Source: DATJLY01 sp035604615
GTDB taxonomy: Bacteria; Pseudomonadota; Alphaproteobacteria; ATCC43930; CGMCC-115725
NCBI GenBank assembly: GCA_035604615.1
Contig: DATNID010000056.1
Coordinates: forward strand, 16,996 to 80,995
Direction of reading: 5' to 3'
DNA: 64,000 nucleotides
The notes under the pieces were generated by a model. The model was not told the DNA's origin. It ran no database searches and was given only the letters and a program-made list of their open reading frames with translations. Every line of letters begins with the position of its first letter. The stretch's first letter is position 1. Positions 44,601 through 52,884 of this stretch are shown piece by piece. The translations under genes were made by a program, and so were the position numbers.

Positions 44601-47600
44601 GGTCAGCGCCGCGGGTCCGCTCTCGATCGCGCACAGAAACCAACTGCCCGACCTCGTGCTGGATCAGGCGCCGATCATTGGCAGTGCCGTTGTAGAGAAC
44701 CGGCAGGTCCACATCGAGGACTTTGCGGCAAGAACCGATGAAACATCGGAGGCCAGTCGACGGTTGGCGCTGGAGATGGGCGTCCGGACGACGGCCTTCA
44801 CGCCCTTGACGCGGGACGGCAAGGCGATCGGCGTCATGGCCGTCAACCGTAACCATGTCCGCCCGTTCCTGCCGAACGAACTCGAACTTATGCGCGGATT
44901 CGCCGATCAGGCGGTCATCGCCATCGAGAACGCGCGGCTTCTCACCGAATTGCGCGAATCCTTGGACCGCCAGACCGCCACGTCGGAAGTGCTGGGCGTG
45001 ATCTCCTCCTCGCCAGGCGAGCTACAGCCGGTCTTCGACACGATGGTGGAGAATGCGGTGCGGCTCTGCGAAGGCGCCGAGGGCAGCATTTTCCAGTTGT
45101 CGGGCAACGTCATGGTCCGGATGGCCAGCCGAGGTATGGCGTCCGAGCTTGCCGCGCGCCGCGAGGTCCCGATCGCGCCGGGCAGTCTCAGCGAGCATGT
45201 CCTGCGTACCAAAACGTCGACCCATCTCCCAGACGTTGCCGCGCTTCTCAAGGAGCGGCCGGACGCCGAACATATCCGGTTCTCGTACGAACGCGGCGCA
45301 CGCAGCACCTTGATGGCACCGCTGCTGAAGGACGGCGAGGTGATCGGCTGCTTTGTCGTCAATCGCCGCGAGGTCCGCCCCTTCACCGCGAAGCAGATCG
45401 AGCTTGTCGAAAACTTCGCCAAGCAGGCCGTGATCGCGATCGAGAACGCGCGGCTCTTGAGCGAACTGCGCCAGCGCACCGACGAGCTGACGGAGTCGCT
45501 GGAGCAGCAGACCGCGATGTCGGACGTGCTGGGCGTGATCTCGGCCTCGCCCGGCGATATCGGACCGGTGTTCAAGACCATGCTCGCGAACGCGATCCGC
45601 ATCTGCGATGCCGGCTACGGCGTCCTGGCGCGCTATCTCGGCGAGGGCGTCATGACCGGCACGGTGATGCAAGGCGTTCCGCCCGCATTCGCCGCCTACC
45701 TGGAGCGCGAACCCTCGGCGCTGGCGCCGGCCGCGCTCAGGACTCCCGACTCGCTTCGCCGCACCGTTCATGTCCTCGATGCCAGGGAGGACGACGCCTA
45801 TCGCAAGGAGCGCAACGAGCTGCGCGTGGCCGCCGTCGAGCTGGGCGGCGCCCGGACCATGCTGCGCGTGCCGCTGGTCAAGGACGACGCGCAGATCGGC
45901 GGCTTCATACTCTATCGCCAGGAGGTCCGCCCCTTTACCGCCAAGCAGATCGAGCTGGTCGAGAATTTCGCCGCCCAGGCGGTGATCGCGATCGAGAACG
46001 CGCGGCTCCTCACCGAGTTGCGCGAGAGCCTGGACCGCCAGACCGCGACGGCCGAGGTGCTGGGCGTCATCTCGTCCTCGCCGGGCGTGCTCCAGCCGGT
46101 GTTCGACACCATGCTCGAAAGCGCCATCCGCATCTGCGATGCGGGCATGGGCGTGCTCTACCGTCGCGACGGCGACGCCCTGAATACCGTCGCCCAGCAC
46201 GGCGCGATGGGCGTGGCCGGCATGGAGCGCGACTTGCGCCCGCATCCGCAAAGCGACTTCGCGCGCATGATCGCGACCAAGGCGACGGTTCACACGCCGG
46301 ACCTGAAGACCTCGCCGGAATATCGCTTGGGCGTTCCGGGCCCGGTCAGGCTGGTCGACCAGGTCGGCGTGCGCGCCGTGCTTCACGTGCCGCTGATGCG
46401 CGAGGGCGAGCTCATCGGCGTCTTCAACGTCTACCGCCGCGAGCCCCGGCCCTTCACCGACAAGCAGATCGAGCTGGTCGAGAACTTCGCCGCCCAGGCC
46501 GTGATCGCCATCGAGAACGCGCGGCTCTTGACCGAGCTGCGCGAATCGCTCGAACAGCAGACCGCGACCGCCGACGTGCTCAAGGTCATCAGCCGGTCGA
46601 CCTTCGATCTCCAGGCGGTGCTCGACACGCTGGTCACGTCGGCCGCTCACCTGTGCCGCGCGGACAGGTCGGCCATACGGCTCGCACGGGACGACGTCTA
46701 CCGTCACGCGGCGAGCCACGGCTTCACGCCCGAGCAAAAGGATTATATGAAGGATCACGCGCTGCTTCCGAGTCGCGGATCGGTCGCCGGCCGGGTCGTG
46801 CTCGAAGGCAAGGCGGTTCAAGTCTCGGATACCAAGGCCGATCCGGAGTACAGGTTGACGACGGGACCGGTGTTCGCGGACGTGCGCACGACCCTCGGCG
46901 TGCCGTTGCTGCGCGAGAACGTCCCGATCGGCGTGCTGATCTTGACGCGGGCCGCTATCGAGCCCTTCACCGACAAGCAGATCGAGCTTGTCACCACGTT
47001 CGCCGACCAGGCCGTCATCGCGATCGAGAACGCCCGGCTCCTGACCGAGCTGCGCCAGCGCACCGACGAGCTGGCGCAGCGCCAGGCCGAGCTGCGCGTC
47101 ACCTTCGACAACATGGGCGACGGCGTCGCGATGTTCGACGCCGCTCTCAGGCTCGCCGCGTGGAACCGGAACCTGCAGCAGATCCTCGACATTCCGGACG
47201 AATTCTTCGCCGCGCCGCGGACATACCGCGACTACATCGCTTATCTCATCGAGCGCGGCGAGTTCGGCGACGTCGATATCGAGGCCGAGCTGCGCCGCTA
47301 TGTCGAGACCACGGGCCAGGAGCGGCGCGTCGAGCGCACGCGGCCCGACGGCCGCGTGCTCGAAGTGCGCGTCAACCCGGTGCCGGGCGGCGGCTTCGTC
47401 GCAATCTACGGCGACATCACCGAGCGCAAGCGGGCCGAGGAGCAGGTCCGCGCCGCCCGCGACGCCGCCGAGAAGACGCTGGGCGAGCTGAAGACCGCGC
47501 AGGCGAGCCTCATCCAGGCCGAGAAGATGGCGTCCTTGGGCCAGCTCACCGCCGGCATCGCCCACGAGATCAAGAACCCGCTTAACTTCGTCAACAACTT

Positions 47601-48318
47601 CGCCGGCCTCTCGGTCGAGCTTCTAGACGAGCTGAAGCAGGCGGCGGCGCCGGCGCTGGACTCGCTCGACGAGGACGCGCGCGGCGACATCGACGGGGTC
47701 GTCGCCATGCTGACCGGCAATCTCGAGAAGATCGCCGAGCACGGCCGGCGCGCCGACGGCATCGTCAAGAGCATGCTGGCGCATTCCCGCGGCGGCAGCG
47801 GCGAGCGCCAGAGCGTCAACATCAACGCGCTGGTCGAGGAATCCCTGAACCTCGCCTATCACGGCGCCCGCGCCCAGGACCAGAATTTCAACATCACCCT
47901 GGAGCGGGATTTCGATTCCTCCATCGCGCCGCTCGAGGTCGTGCCGCAGGACATCACCCGCGTCTTCCTCAACCTCTTCGGCAACGGCTTCTACGCCGCG
48001 AACAAGCGCCGGGCGCGGGCCGACGATCCATCCTTCAGGCCGGTCCTCAAGGTGACGATCCGCGACCAGGACGGCGAGGTCGCGATCCGCATCCGCGACA
48101 ACGGCATCGGCATCTCGCCCGACATCAGGGCGAAACTGTTCGAGCCGTTCTTCACCACCAAGCCGACCGGCGAAGGCACCGGACTGGGCCTCTCCATCAG
48201 CTACGAGATCGTGACCCAGCAGCATGGCGGCACCATCGAGGTCGAAAGCGAAGTCGGCGCGTTCACCGAATTCACCGTCCGTCTGCCGCGGCGCTTCGGC
48301 GCGGCGGCGAACGCCTAG
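41677..48318 (+). CDS. Ten-GAF soluble hybrid-style sensor histidine kinase
   Basis: A 2213-residue cytoplasmic protein with no membrane segment or signal peptide. A basic N-terminus and coiled stretch lead to ten GAF domains in tandem, the tenth ending near residue 1788. Each begins with a helix like ESLDRQTATAEVLGVISSSP and ends with AQAVIAIENARLLTELR. After them is a PAS domain (about 1800-1925, FDNMGDGVAMFDAALRL), then the HisKA domain with H1963 in AGIAHEIKNPLNF, and an ATPase domain with NLFGNGFYAANK, RDNGIGIS and GEGTGLGLSIS. No receiver is attached. The start is GTG at 41677. It probably phosphorylates the response regulator or receiver-cyclase just downstream. The GAF ligands are unknown; most lack the cysteine used for bilin attachment. 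Confidence 0.92.
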   Translation: MKQTKRPAKRAAAKTDKGAGEIARLKKELRASKAASTRLEKKLRACTEEVARSLERQAATGAVLRIIADTKADLQPVMQAIVEHAARLCDTPNISIFRIVDGTLRMEAALGGSVDGPRELAIDVGSGAGRAIVEKRQIHIENVGAALKEFPALAATFARRAWGTTAATPMLREGQAIGVLVAVRPQVSPFSPEELELQTNFAAQAVIAIENARLLAELRESLDRQTATADVLGAISSSPGTLEPVFNAVLDNAMRMCEAKFASVMRIDGEIVEVVATAGMDADVDAFFREKPQPLGALTAVRHMVATRAAVHIPDLREHPSYLSGTPWPAATVERAGARTVLFVPMIRDSDVVGIINVYRQEVRPFTDKQIELVEDFAAQAVIAIENARLLTELRESLDRQTATAEVLGVISSSPGELQPVFETMLENAVRICGADQGRLWRSEDGGFVPLAANGIPTDLVAHRGARIMRPGPHHVLSMMARTGQVIHLPDVFASDAYRERDPDTVAAVEKGNIRLGLAVPLLRDREVIGAFTLNRREPRPFTDKQIELVESFAKQAVIAIENARLLTELRESLDHQTATSAVLSAISASPGAVESVFNVILENALRISSAKMGAVGLCEGKGVRVEAIAGYPSGLRERAIELARNPGPESAVGRVLVTRQTQQFQDAQATEAYARGDSLTRFGVAFGAASVLCVPMLRDKELIGTILLIREEPRAFSEKQVALVESFAAQAVIAIENARLLTELRESLDRQTATSEVLGVISASPGELQPVFDTMLGNAVRICEATQGAMWQVDGDLLRLAAQRGMAPELMALRPHGYQHPPDSLPQQMRRTKRTIHIADLDAYVATRDEPATAEVVRLAGARSTLLVPLLKDGEVIGGLTLQRREAKAFTDKQIELVENFAAQAVIAIENARLLGELRESLDRQTATADILRVIASTPGDPTRALDTIAETAARMFDAWSVGIRRLDGTVLRSVSAAGPLSIAHRNQLPDLVLDQAPIIGSAVVENRQVHIEDFAARTDETSEASRRLALEMGVRTTAFTPLTRDGKAIGVMAVNRNHVRPFLPNELELMRGFADQAVIAIENARLLTELRESLDRQTATSEVLGVISSSPGELQPVFDTMVENAVRLCEGAEGSIFQLSGNVMVRMASRGMASELAARREVPIAPGSLSEHVLRTKTSTHLPDVAALLKERPDAEHIRFSYERGARSTLMAPLLKDGEVIGCFVVNRREVRPFTAKQIELVENFAKQAVIAIENARLLSELRQRTDELTESLEQQTAMSDVLGVISASPGDIGPVFKTMLANAIRICDAGYGVLARYLGEGVMTGTVMQGVPPAFAAYLEREPSALAPAALRTPDSLRRTVHVLDAREDDAYRKERNELRVAAVELGGARTMLRVPLVKDDAQIGGFILYRQEVRPFTAKQIELVENFAAQAVIAIENARLLTELRESLDRQTATAEVLGVISSSPGVLQPVFDTMLESAIRICDAGMGVLYRRDGDALNTVAQHGAMGVAGMERDLRPHPQSDFARMIATKATVHTPDLKTSPEYRLGVPGPVRLVDQVGVRAVLHVPLMREGELIGVFNVYRREPRPFTDKQIELVENFAAQAVIAIENARLLTELRESLEQQTATADVLKVISRSTFDLQAVLDTLVTSAAHLCRADRSAIRLARDDVYRHAASHGFTPEQKDYMKDHALLPSRGSVAGRVVLEGKAVQVSDTKADPEYRLTTGPVFADVRTTLGVPLLRENVPIGVLILTRAAIEPFTDKQIELVTTFADQAVIAIENARLLTELRQRTDELAQRQAELRVTFDNMGDGVAMFDAALRLAAWNRNLQQILDIPDEFFAAPRTYRDYIAYLIERGEFGDVDIEAELRRYVETTGQERRVERTRPDGRVLEVRVNPVPGGGFVAIYGDITERKRAEEQVRAARDAAEKTLGELKTAQASLIQAEKMASLGQLTAGIAHEIKNPLNFVNNFAGLSVELLDELKQAAAPALDSLDEDARGDIDGVVAMLTGNLEKIAEHGRRADGIVKSMLAHSRGGSGERQSVNINALVEESLNLAYHGARAQDQNFNITLERDFDSSIAPLEVVPQDITRVFLNLFGNGFYAANKRRARADDPSFRPVLKVTIRDQDGEVAIRIRDNGIGISPDIRAKLFEPFFTTKPTGEGTGLGLSISYEIVTQQHGGTIEVESEVGAFTEFTVRLPRRFGAAANA
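41860..47060 (+). repeat. Ten tandem GAF-coding repeats within the kinase gene
   Basis: Units of about 510-550 bases, one per GAF domain. The segments encoding FTDKQIELVE and AVIAIENARLL are nearly identical in DNA between many units, while the central parts that form the ligand pockets differ strongly. This conserved-edge, variable-middle pattern suggests repeated duplication and possible recombination between units. Confidence 0.85.
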
Positions 48319-48348
48319 CGTCTGATCAGCGGATGAGGAAACGACATG

Positions 48349-48444
48349 GTGCGTCCATTCGACTTCGCCCTTCGGGCTGCGCTCAGGATGAGGTAGAATT
48401 TTCGCCTCATCCTGAGCGGAGCGAAGCGTAGTCGAAGGACGCAC
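48349..48444. repeat. Palindromic intergenic repeat, family 1, copy 1
   Basis: An imperfect long inverted repeat: GTGCGTCC...CTCAGGATGAGG on the left and CCTCATCCTGAG...GGACGCAC on the right. It could fold into a hairpin of about 40 bases per arm. It lies between the kinase and response-regulator genes. A second copy is at 50031-50136. Such elements occur in many alphaproteobacterial genomes. Confidence 0.8.
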
Positions 48445-48492
48445 GGCGCTTTAACCAGCGTCGAATAGTCCGTAGCGCAACGAGTGGGGGCC

Positions 48493-48882
48493 ATGACCGT
48501 CAGCATCTTCGTCGTCGATGACGAGCCCGACATCGCCGATTTGTTCCGCCAGCGCTTCCGGCGCGAGGCACGCGAGGGCACCTACGTCCTGCATTTCGCG
48601 TTCTCGGGCGCGGAGGCGCTGGAGCAGCTTTCGGGCGACGTGGCGCCGCCGCTCATCGTCATCCTGTCGGACATCAACATGCCGGGCATGGACGGCCTGG
48701 CGCTGCTGCGCGAGATCAAGAAGCTGCGGCCCGATCTGCCGGTGATGATGGTGACGGCCTATGGCGACGAGGAGCGCCGGCGCCTGGCGAAGGAATTCGG
48801 CGCCGCCGACTTCCTCACCAAGCCAGTCGATTTCGATTACCTCAAGGCGCAGCTGCGCCGGCTCCCGATGGAAACGGTCTGA
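48493..48882 (+). CDS. Single-domain response regulator
   Basis: A 129-residue receiver only. Acid pocket VVDDEPD, phosphorylation site D60 in LSDINMPGMDG, T/S switch in MVTAYGD and K110 in FLTKPVD are all intact. There is no output domain, so it passes the signal to another protein or is a phosphate sink. It starts at the ATG 48493 (a GTG three codons earlier is in frame), 174 bases after the kinase stop with a palindromic repeat between, and ends 14 bases before the receiver-cyclase gene. The upstream kinase is its likely donor. Confidence 0.9.
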   Translation: MTVSIFVVDDEPDIADLFRQRFRREAREGTYVLHFAFSGAEALEQLSGDVAPPLIVILSDINMPGMDGLALLREIKKLRPDLPVMMVTAYGDEERRRLAKEFGAADFLTKPVDFDYLKAQLRRLPMETV

Positions 48883-48896
48883 GTCCGGCCGGCGCG

Positions 48897-50003
48897 ATGG
48901 CGAACCCCGCGAAAATCCTTGCAGTCGACGACGAGGCCGATTTCGAGTTGCTGCTGCGGCAGCGCTTCCGCCGCCACATCCGCGACCAGGAGTTCACCTT
49001 CCGCTTCGCGCGCCACGGCGAGGAGGCGCTCGCGGCGCTCCAGGCCGAGCCGGACATCGACCTGATGCTGCTCGACATCAACATGCCGGTGATGGACGGA
49101 CTCACGCTCCTCGCCCGACTGCGCGAGCGGCAATCCGCGGTCCGCGCCGTCATCGTCTCGGCCTATGGCGACATGGTCAATCTGCGCACCGCCATGAATC
49201 GCGGCGCGTTCGATTTCGTGACCAAGCCCGTCGACCTCAACGATCTGGAGATCACCATCCGCAAGACGCTCGAGGACATCGACAAGCTGCGCGCGCTCGA
49301 ACATCGCCGCGCGGCAGCCGAGCGCGCCCGTGCCAATCTCGCGCGCTATTTCTCGCCCAACATCGTGGCGCTGCTGGCCGAGCGCGACGAGCCGTTCGGC
49401 GCGGTGCGGCGCCAGACCGTGGCCGTGCTGTTCGTCGATATCGTCGGCTTCACCCAGATGGCCGAGGGCATCGCGCCCGAGGCCGTCGTCACCATGCTGC
49501 GCCAGTTCCACGAGCGCATGACGGCGCAAATCTTCGCCTGCGGCGGCACGGTCGAGAAATATATCGGCGACGCGATCTTCGCGTTCTGGGGCCTGCCGCA
49601 TGCGCACGAGGACGACGCGGCCAACGCCCTGCGCTGCGCCGACGCGATGATCGCGGCACTCGCGGTCTGGAACGGCGAGCGCGCGGCGGCAGGGGAGGCG
49701 CCGCTCGCGATCGGCATCGGCCTCCATTTGGGGCCGGCGGTCATCGGCGATGTCGGCAGCGAGCAAAGCATTTCCTTCACCGTGATCGGCGACACGGTGA
49801 ACACGGCAAGCCGTCTCCAGGCCCTGACGCGCAGCTTCGCGACGCCACTCGTCGTCAGCGACACGCTGGTCGCCGCGGCCAGATCGTCAGCAAAGGACGG
49901 CGCCGCGCGCCTGTGCGAAGGCCTGAGCGATCGCGGCGATCAGGCGCTGCGCGGCCGCAGCGGGGCGGTTCGCATCTGGATCAGGCCGGGCCCGGCCGGC
50001 TGA
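48897..50003 (+). CDS. Receiver-class III adenylate cyclase fusion
   Basis: A 368-residue protein. Residues 1-120 are a receiver with D60 in LLDINMPVMDG and K110 in FVTKPVD. A helical linker (about 125-150) precedes the cyclase catalytic domain. Metal-binding aspartates are D181 in VLFVDIVGFT and D225 in EKYIGDAIFAF; K221 in the same motif and the aspartate in IGDTVNTASRL mark ATP as substrate, and the arginine of ASRL stabilises the transition state. The product would be cAMP made under control of phosphorylation. It is 14 bases after the response regulator gene. No cAMP-binding protein is encoded close by. Confidence 0.92.
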   Translation: MANPAKILAVDDEADFELLLRQRFRRHIRDQEFTFRFARHGEEALAALQAEPDIDLMLLDINMPVMDGLTLLARLRERQSAVRAVIVSAYGDMVNLRTAMNRGAFDFVTKPVDLNDLEITIRKTLEDIDKLRALEHRRAAAERARANLARYFSPNIVALLAERDEPFGAVRRQTVAVLFVDIVGFTQMAEGIAPEAVVTMLRQFHERMTAQIFACGGTVEKYIGDAIFAFWGLPHAHEDDAANALRCADAMIAALAVWNGERAAAGEAPLAIGIGLHLGPAVIGDVGSEQSISFTVIGDTVNTASRLQALTRSFATPLVVSDTLVAAARSSAKDGAARLCEGLSDRGDQALRGRSGAVRIWIRPGPAG

Positions 50004-50030
50004 CGTCGGAGCGTGAACCGCGAATATGCC

Positions 50031-50136
50031 GTGCGTCCTTCGACTTCGCGAGCGATGCTCGCTCCGCTCAGCATGAGGCAAAAATTTTACCTCATCCTGA
50101 GCGGAGCCCCTGAAGGGGCGTAGTCGAAGGACGCAC
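50031..50136. repeat. Palindromic intergenic repeat, family 1, copy 2
   Basis: Same family as 48349-48444: GTGCGTCCTTCGACTTCG opens and GTCGAAGGACGCAC closes it, with ATGAGG/CCTCAT near the loop. It lies between the convergent cyclase and monooxygenase genes and could serve as a two-way terminator. It also contains a nested GCGAGC-AT-GCTCGC hairpin. Confidence 0.8.
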
Positions 50137-50163
50137 GCCGGTTCCAACTGAACTGATAACGCA

Positions 50164-51642
50164 TCAATTCGCGCCGGCGCTCGCCGCGACGGCGCGGCCC
50201 ACCGGCACGATTTCCAGATCCCCGGTCGCCTCGCGCTCGAAGAACGCCCTGTGTTCGTCCTGCGTCAGCGGCCACAGGATCGGCGTGCCGTGCTGGTCGG
50301 AATACCAGTTCTTACAGCCGACCCAAACCGTGCCGGGAAATGCGTTGTCCAGGCGGTCGACGAATTTTCGGGTCGCCTCGGCCGACGGCGCGATCACGAC
50401 GCCCTCGTCGCGCGCCCGCTTGATCAGCCGCATGATGAAGCCGATCTCCTGGTCGAGACCGAGCGGCACGGGCACGTTGTTGACCGGACTGAACGGCCCG
50501 TACAGCATGTAGAGATTCGGGAAGCCGGGGAGCGCGACGCCGCCATAGGAATAGATGCGCTCCTTCCACACCTCGTCGACCGTGACGCCGTTGAGACCCG
50601 TGACCTTCATCGGGCGCATGAAGGCGTGGGTGTCGAAGCCGGTGGCATAGACCAGCACATCGAGCTTGCACAGCGTGCCGTCGCGCAGCTCGACGCCCTC
50701 GGGCACGATGCGCGCGATGGCACGGTTCTCGATGCGCACGTTCGGCGTTTGCACCGCCTGGTAATAGTTCTGGTCGGATTTCGGGATGCGGGTGCAGCCG
50801 AGATGATATTGCGGCGTGAGCTTCTTCTTGAGCTCGGGATCCTTGATGGCGTCGAGGTAGCTGGCGAACTCGCGCTGCATCGCCTCGCGCTGCGGTCCCG
50901 GCTCGAGCCGCCACCGGTCCATCACGTTGATGAAAGTCCACAGCTTGCGTTGCTCCCGCCGATACGCGAACGGGAGCCGCAGCCACATGCGGTGGAGCCA
51001 GCTCGTGCGCGGGTTCTCGCGAATATGGATCCACTGCGCCCGGCGGATGAACTGGGTGACTTGGGCTCCCTCCCAGGCCAGCGCCTCGGTGATCTGGACG
51101 CCGCTGCAGCCGGAGCCGATGATGCCCCAGCGTTTGCCTTTGTGCGGCACGCTGTGATCCCAGCGCGCGGAGTGGAAGGCCGGCCCGGCGAAGCTGTCGC
51201 GCCCTTCGATGTCGGGATATGTGGGCTGGTTGAGGAATCCGGTCGCGGCGACGAACACGTCCGCCATGTCGGTTTCGCCCTTGGCGGTCTTCACGTGCCA
51301 GCGTCCGTCCTTGAACAGTGCCGCGACGATCTCCTCGTTGAAGCGGATGTACTGGCGCAGGCCGCGATCGGCGGCGACCTTCTTGATGTAGGCCTGGATC
51401 TCGGGCGCCGGCGCGTATTTGCGCGACCAGTCGTAGTTGGGCTGGAACGGAAACTCGTACTGGCGCGACATCACGTCGACGAAGAGGCCGGGATAGGTGT
51501 TGTCGCGCCAGGTTCCGCCGACCTCATCGGCCTTCTCGTAGACCGTGAAATCGATGCCGGCGCGCTTCAGCTTCTCGGCGATGAAGAGCCCGGCGATTCC
51601 CGCCCCGACGACGACCACACGGAACTTTCGATCGGCTGCCAT
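50164..51642 (-). CDS. Type I Baeyer-Villiger-like flavin monooxygenase
   Basis: A 492-residue FAD/NADPH enzyme. FAD-binding Rossmann motif GAGIAG (13-18), GGTWRDNTYPG (42-52), and a second nucleotide motif GSGCSG (176-181). The fingerprint FxGxxxHxxxW is complete: F151, G153, H157, W161, followed by D162. These enzymes insert oxygen beside a ketone to give esters or lactones. The C-terminal half keeps the expected GFDTHAFMRP and VPLGLDQEIGFI blocks. The start is ATG at 51642, divergent from the second binding protein gene. Length is normal. Substrate unknown; a ketone or cyclic ketone is expected. Confidence 0.9.
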   Translation of the reverse strand: MAADRKFRVVVVGAGIAGLFIAEKLKRAGIDFTVYEKADEVGGTWRDNTYPGLFVDVMSRQYEFPFQPNYDWSRKYAPAPEIQAYIKKVAADRGLRQYIRFNEEIVAALFKDGRWHVKTAKGETDMADVFVAATGFLNQPTYPDIEGRDSFAGPAFHSARWDHSVPHKGKRWGIIGSGCSGVQITEALAWEGAQVTQFIRRAQWIHIRENPRTSWLHRMWLRLPFAYRREQRKLWTFINVMDRWRLEPGPQREAMQREFASYLDAIKDPELKKKLTPQYHLGCTRIPKSDQNYYQAVQTPNVRIENRAIARIVPEGVELRDGTLCKLDVLVYATGFDTHAFMRPMKVTGLNGVTVDEVWKERIYSYGGVALPGFPNLYMLYGPFSPVNNVPVPLGLDQEIGFIMRLIKRARDEGVVIAPSAEATRKFVDRLDNAFPGTVWVGCKNWYSDQHGTPILWPLTQDEHRAFFEREATGDLEIVPVGRAVAASAGAN

Positions 51643-51734
51643 TGGCGCCTCCCAGCGTCTTCATTCTAGCCCGACGGCGGCCGGCATTGCACACGCCGTC
51701 CGGGCGGGGTGATATGATCGCCGGGAGGGGCACG

Positions 51735-52832
51735 ATGGATCGGAACCCGCGTCTCTCGTCTTTCATGGTCGCGATCGCGGCGGCGCTGATCGTCATGCCC
51801 GGCCCTGCGGCAGCGTCCGACTGGGACGAGCTGGTCAAGGCCGCCAGCGCCGAAGGCGAGGTCGATGTCCATGGCGGCCCGGGCAAGCTCTACGAGCAGG
51901 TCCTGACCGAGGGGTTTCGCCGCGCCTTTCCCCAGATCAGGATCAATTTCAGCGGCCTGAGCGGGCGCGACGCCATCCCCAAGATCGTGCGCGAGCGCGA
52001 GGCCGGCATCTATAGCTGGGACACCTATATCGGCGGCACTTTCTCGACCCTGCAGACCCTGAAGCCGGCGGGCGCGTTCGCGCCGTTGCGGCCGGCCCTC
52101 GTCCTGCCCGAGGTGACGGACGACAAGGCCTGGTATGGCGGGCTCGACGCCGGCTGGATGGACAACGAGAAGAGCTTCGTCTTCGCCTTCGAGGCGACGG
52201 TGACGCCGGCAATGTTCGTCAATTGGGATTTCGTCTCGCACGACGACTTCGGGGCCTACGACGACGTGCTGAAGCCGCAATTCGCCGGCAAGATCGTGTG
52301 GGACGATCCGCGCCTCCCCGGCCAGGGCTCGGCCGCGGCGCAACGCATCCTGATCAATTTCGGCGCCGACTTCCTCACCCGGCTCTTCACCGAGCAGAAG
52401 ATCGTCTACATCGCCAGCCCGCGCCAGAACGCGGAATGGGTGGTGCGCGGCCGGTATCCCATCGGCATCGGCACCGGGGTCGAGGAGCTGAAGCCGTTCC
52501 AGCAGCAGGGGCTGGGCCGCAACATCGCGCCCCTCGACGTGCCGCTCCCCCATCCGACCATCGCGCCCGGCTACGGCACGATCTCGCTGATGGACCGGGC
52601 GCCCCATCCCAATGCCGCCAAAGTCTACGTCAACTGGCTCCTGTCCAAGGCGGGGCAGGCCGAGTGGGTCAAGATCGGCCACAACAGCCGCCGCCTCGAC
52701 ATCCCCCCCGCCGCGCCCGCCTTCTACCCCAAGCCCGGCATCGACTACATGGCCGACCAGACCGAGGCCAACATCCCCCTGCGCCAGGAGGCCGCCGACC
52801 TCGCCAAGAAGTTCATCGGCCCGCAACCCTGA
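51735..52832 (+). CDS. Extracellular solute-binding protein, Fe3+/polyamine-type family (paralogue 2)
   Basis: A 365-residue periplasmic binding protein with a signal peptide (SSFMVAIAAALIVMPGPAAAS). The mature part repeats the landmarks of the 35950 protein: EGEVDVHGGPGKLYEQVLTE, INFSGLSGRDAIPKI, WYGGLDAGWMDN and IVWDDPRLPGQG. ATG at 51735 follows GGGAGGGG. It is first in a transcript with the EutA-like and bicupin genes (52 and 31 bases apart). No permease is adjacent. The ligand is unknown and the same as or similar to that of its paralogue. Confidence 0.88.
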   Translation: MDRNPRLSSFMVAIAAALIVMPGPAAASDWDELVKAASAEGEVDVHGGPGKLYEQVLTEGFRRAFPQIRINFSGLSGRDAIPKIVREREAGIYSWDTYIGGTFSTLQTLKPAGAFAPLRPALVLPEVTDDKAWYGGLDAGWMDNEKSFVFAFEATVTPAMFVNWDFVSHDDFGAYDDVLKPQFAGKIVWDDPRLPGQGSAAAQRILINFGADFLTRLFTEQKIVYIASPRQNAEWVVRGRYPIGIGTGVEELKPFQQQGLGRNIAPLDVPLPHPTIAPGYGTISLMDRAPHPNAAKVYVNWLLSKAGQAEWVKIGHNSRRLDIPPAAPAFYPKPGIDYMADQTEANIPLRQEAADLAKKFIGPQP

Positions 52833-52884
52833 GCGGAAAGACCCATCTGTTCGATTCCGGGCAATTGGCGTACCATCCGGCGCC

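Noticed and set aside
45022..47565. A very long open frame on the minus strand (over 800 codons) inside the ten-GAF kinase gene.
   Set aside because: It mirrors the repeated GAF coding DNA; its predicted protein is Arg/Asp/Gly/His-rich and repetitive with no family motif. High GC creates long antisense frames.
48349..50136. Possible CRISPR repeats or IS ends at the palindromic elements.
   Set aside because: Only two copies, no spacers, no transposase and no direct-repeat target duplication seen; they fit intergenic palindromic repeats.
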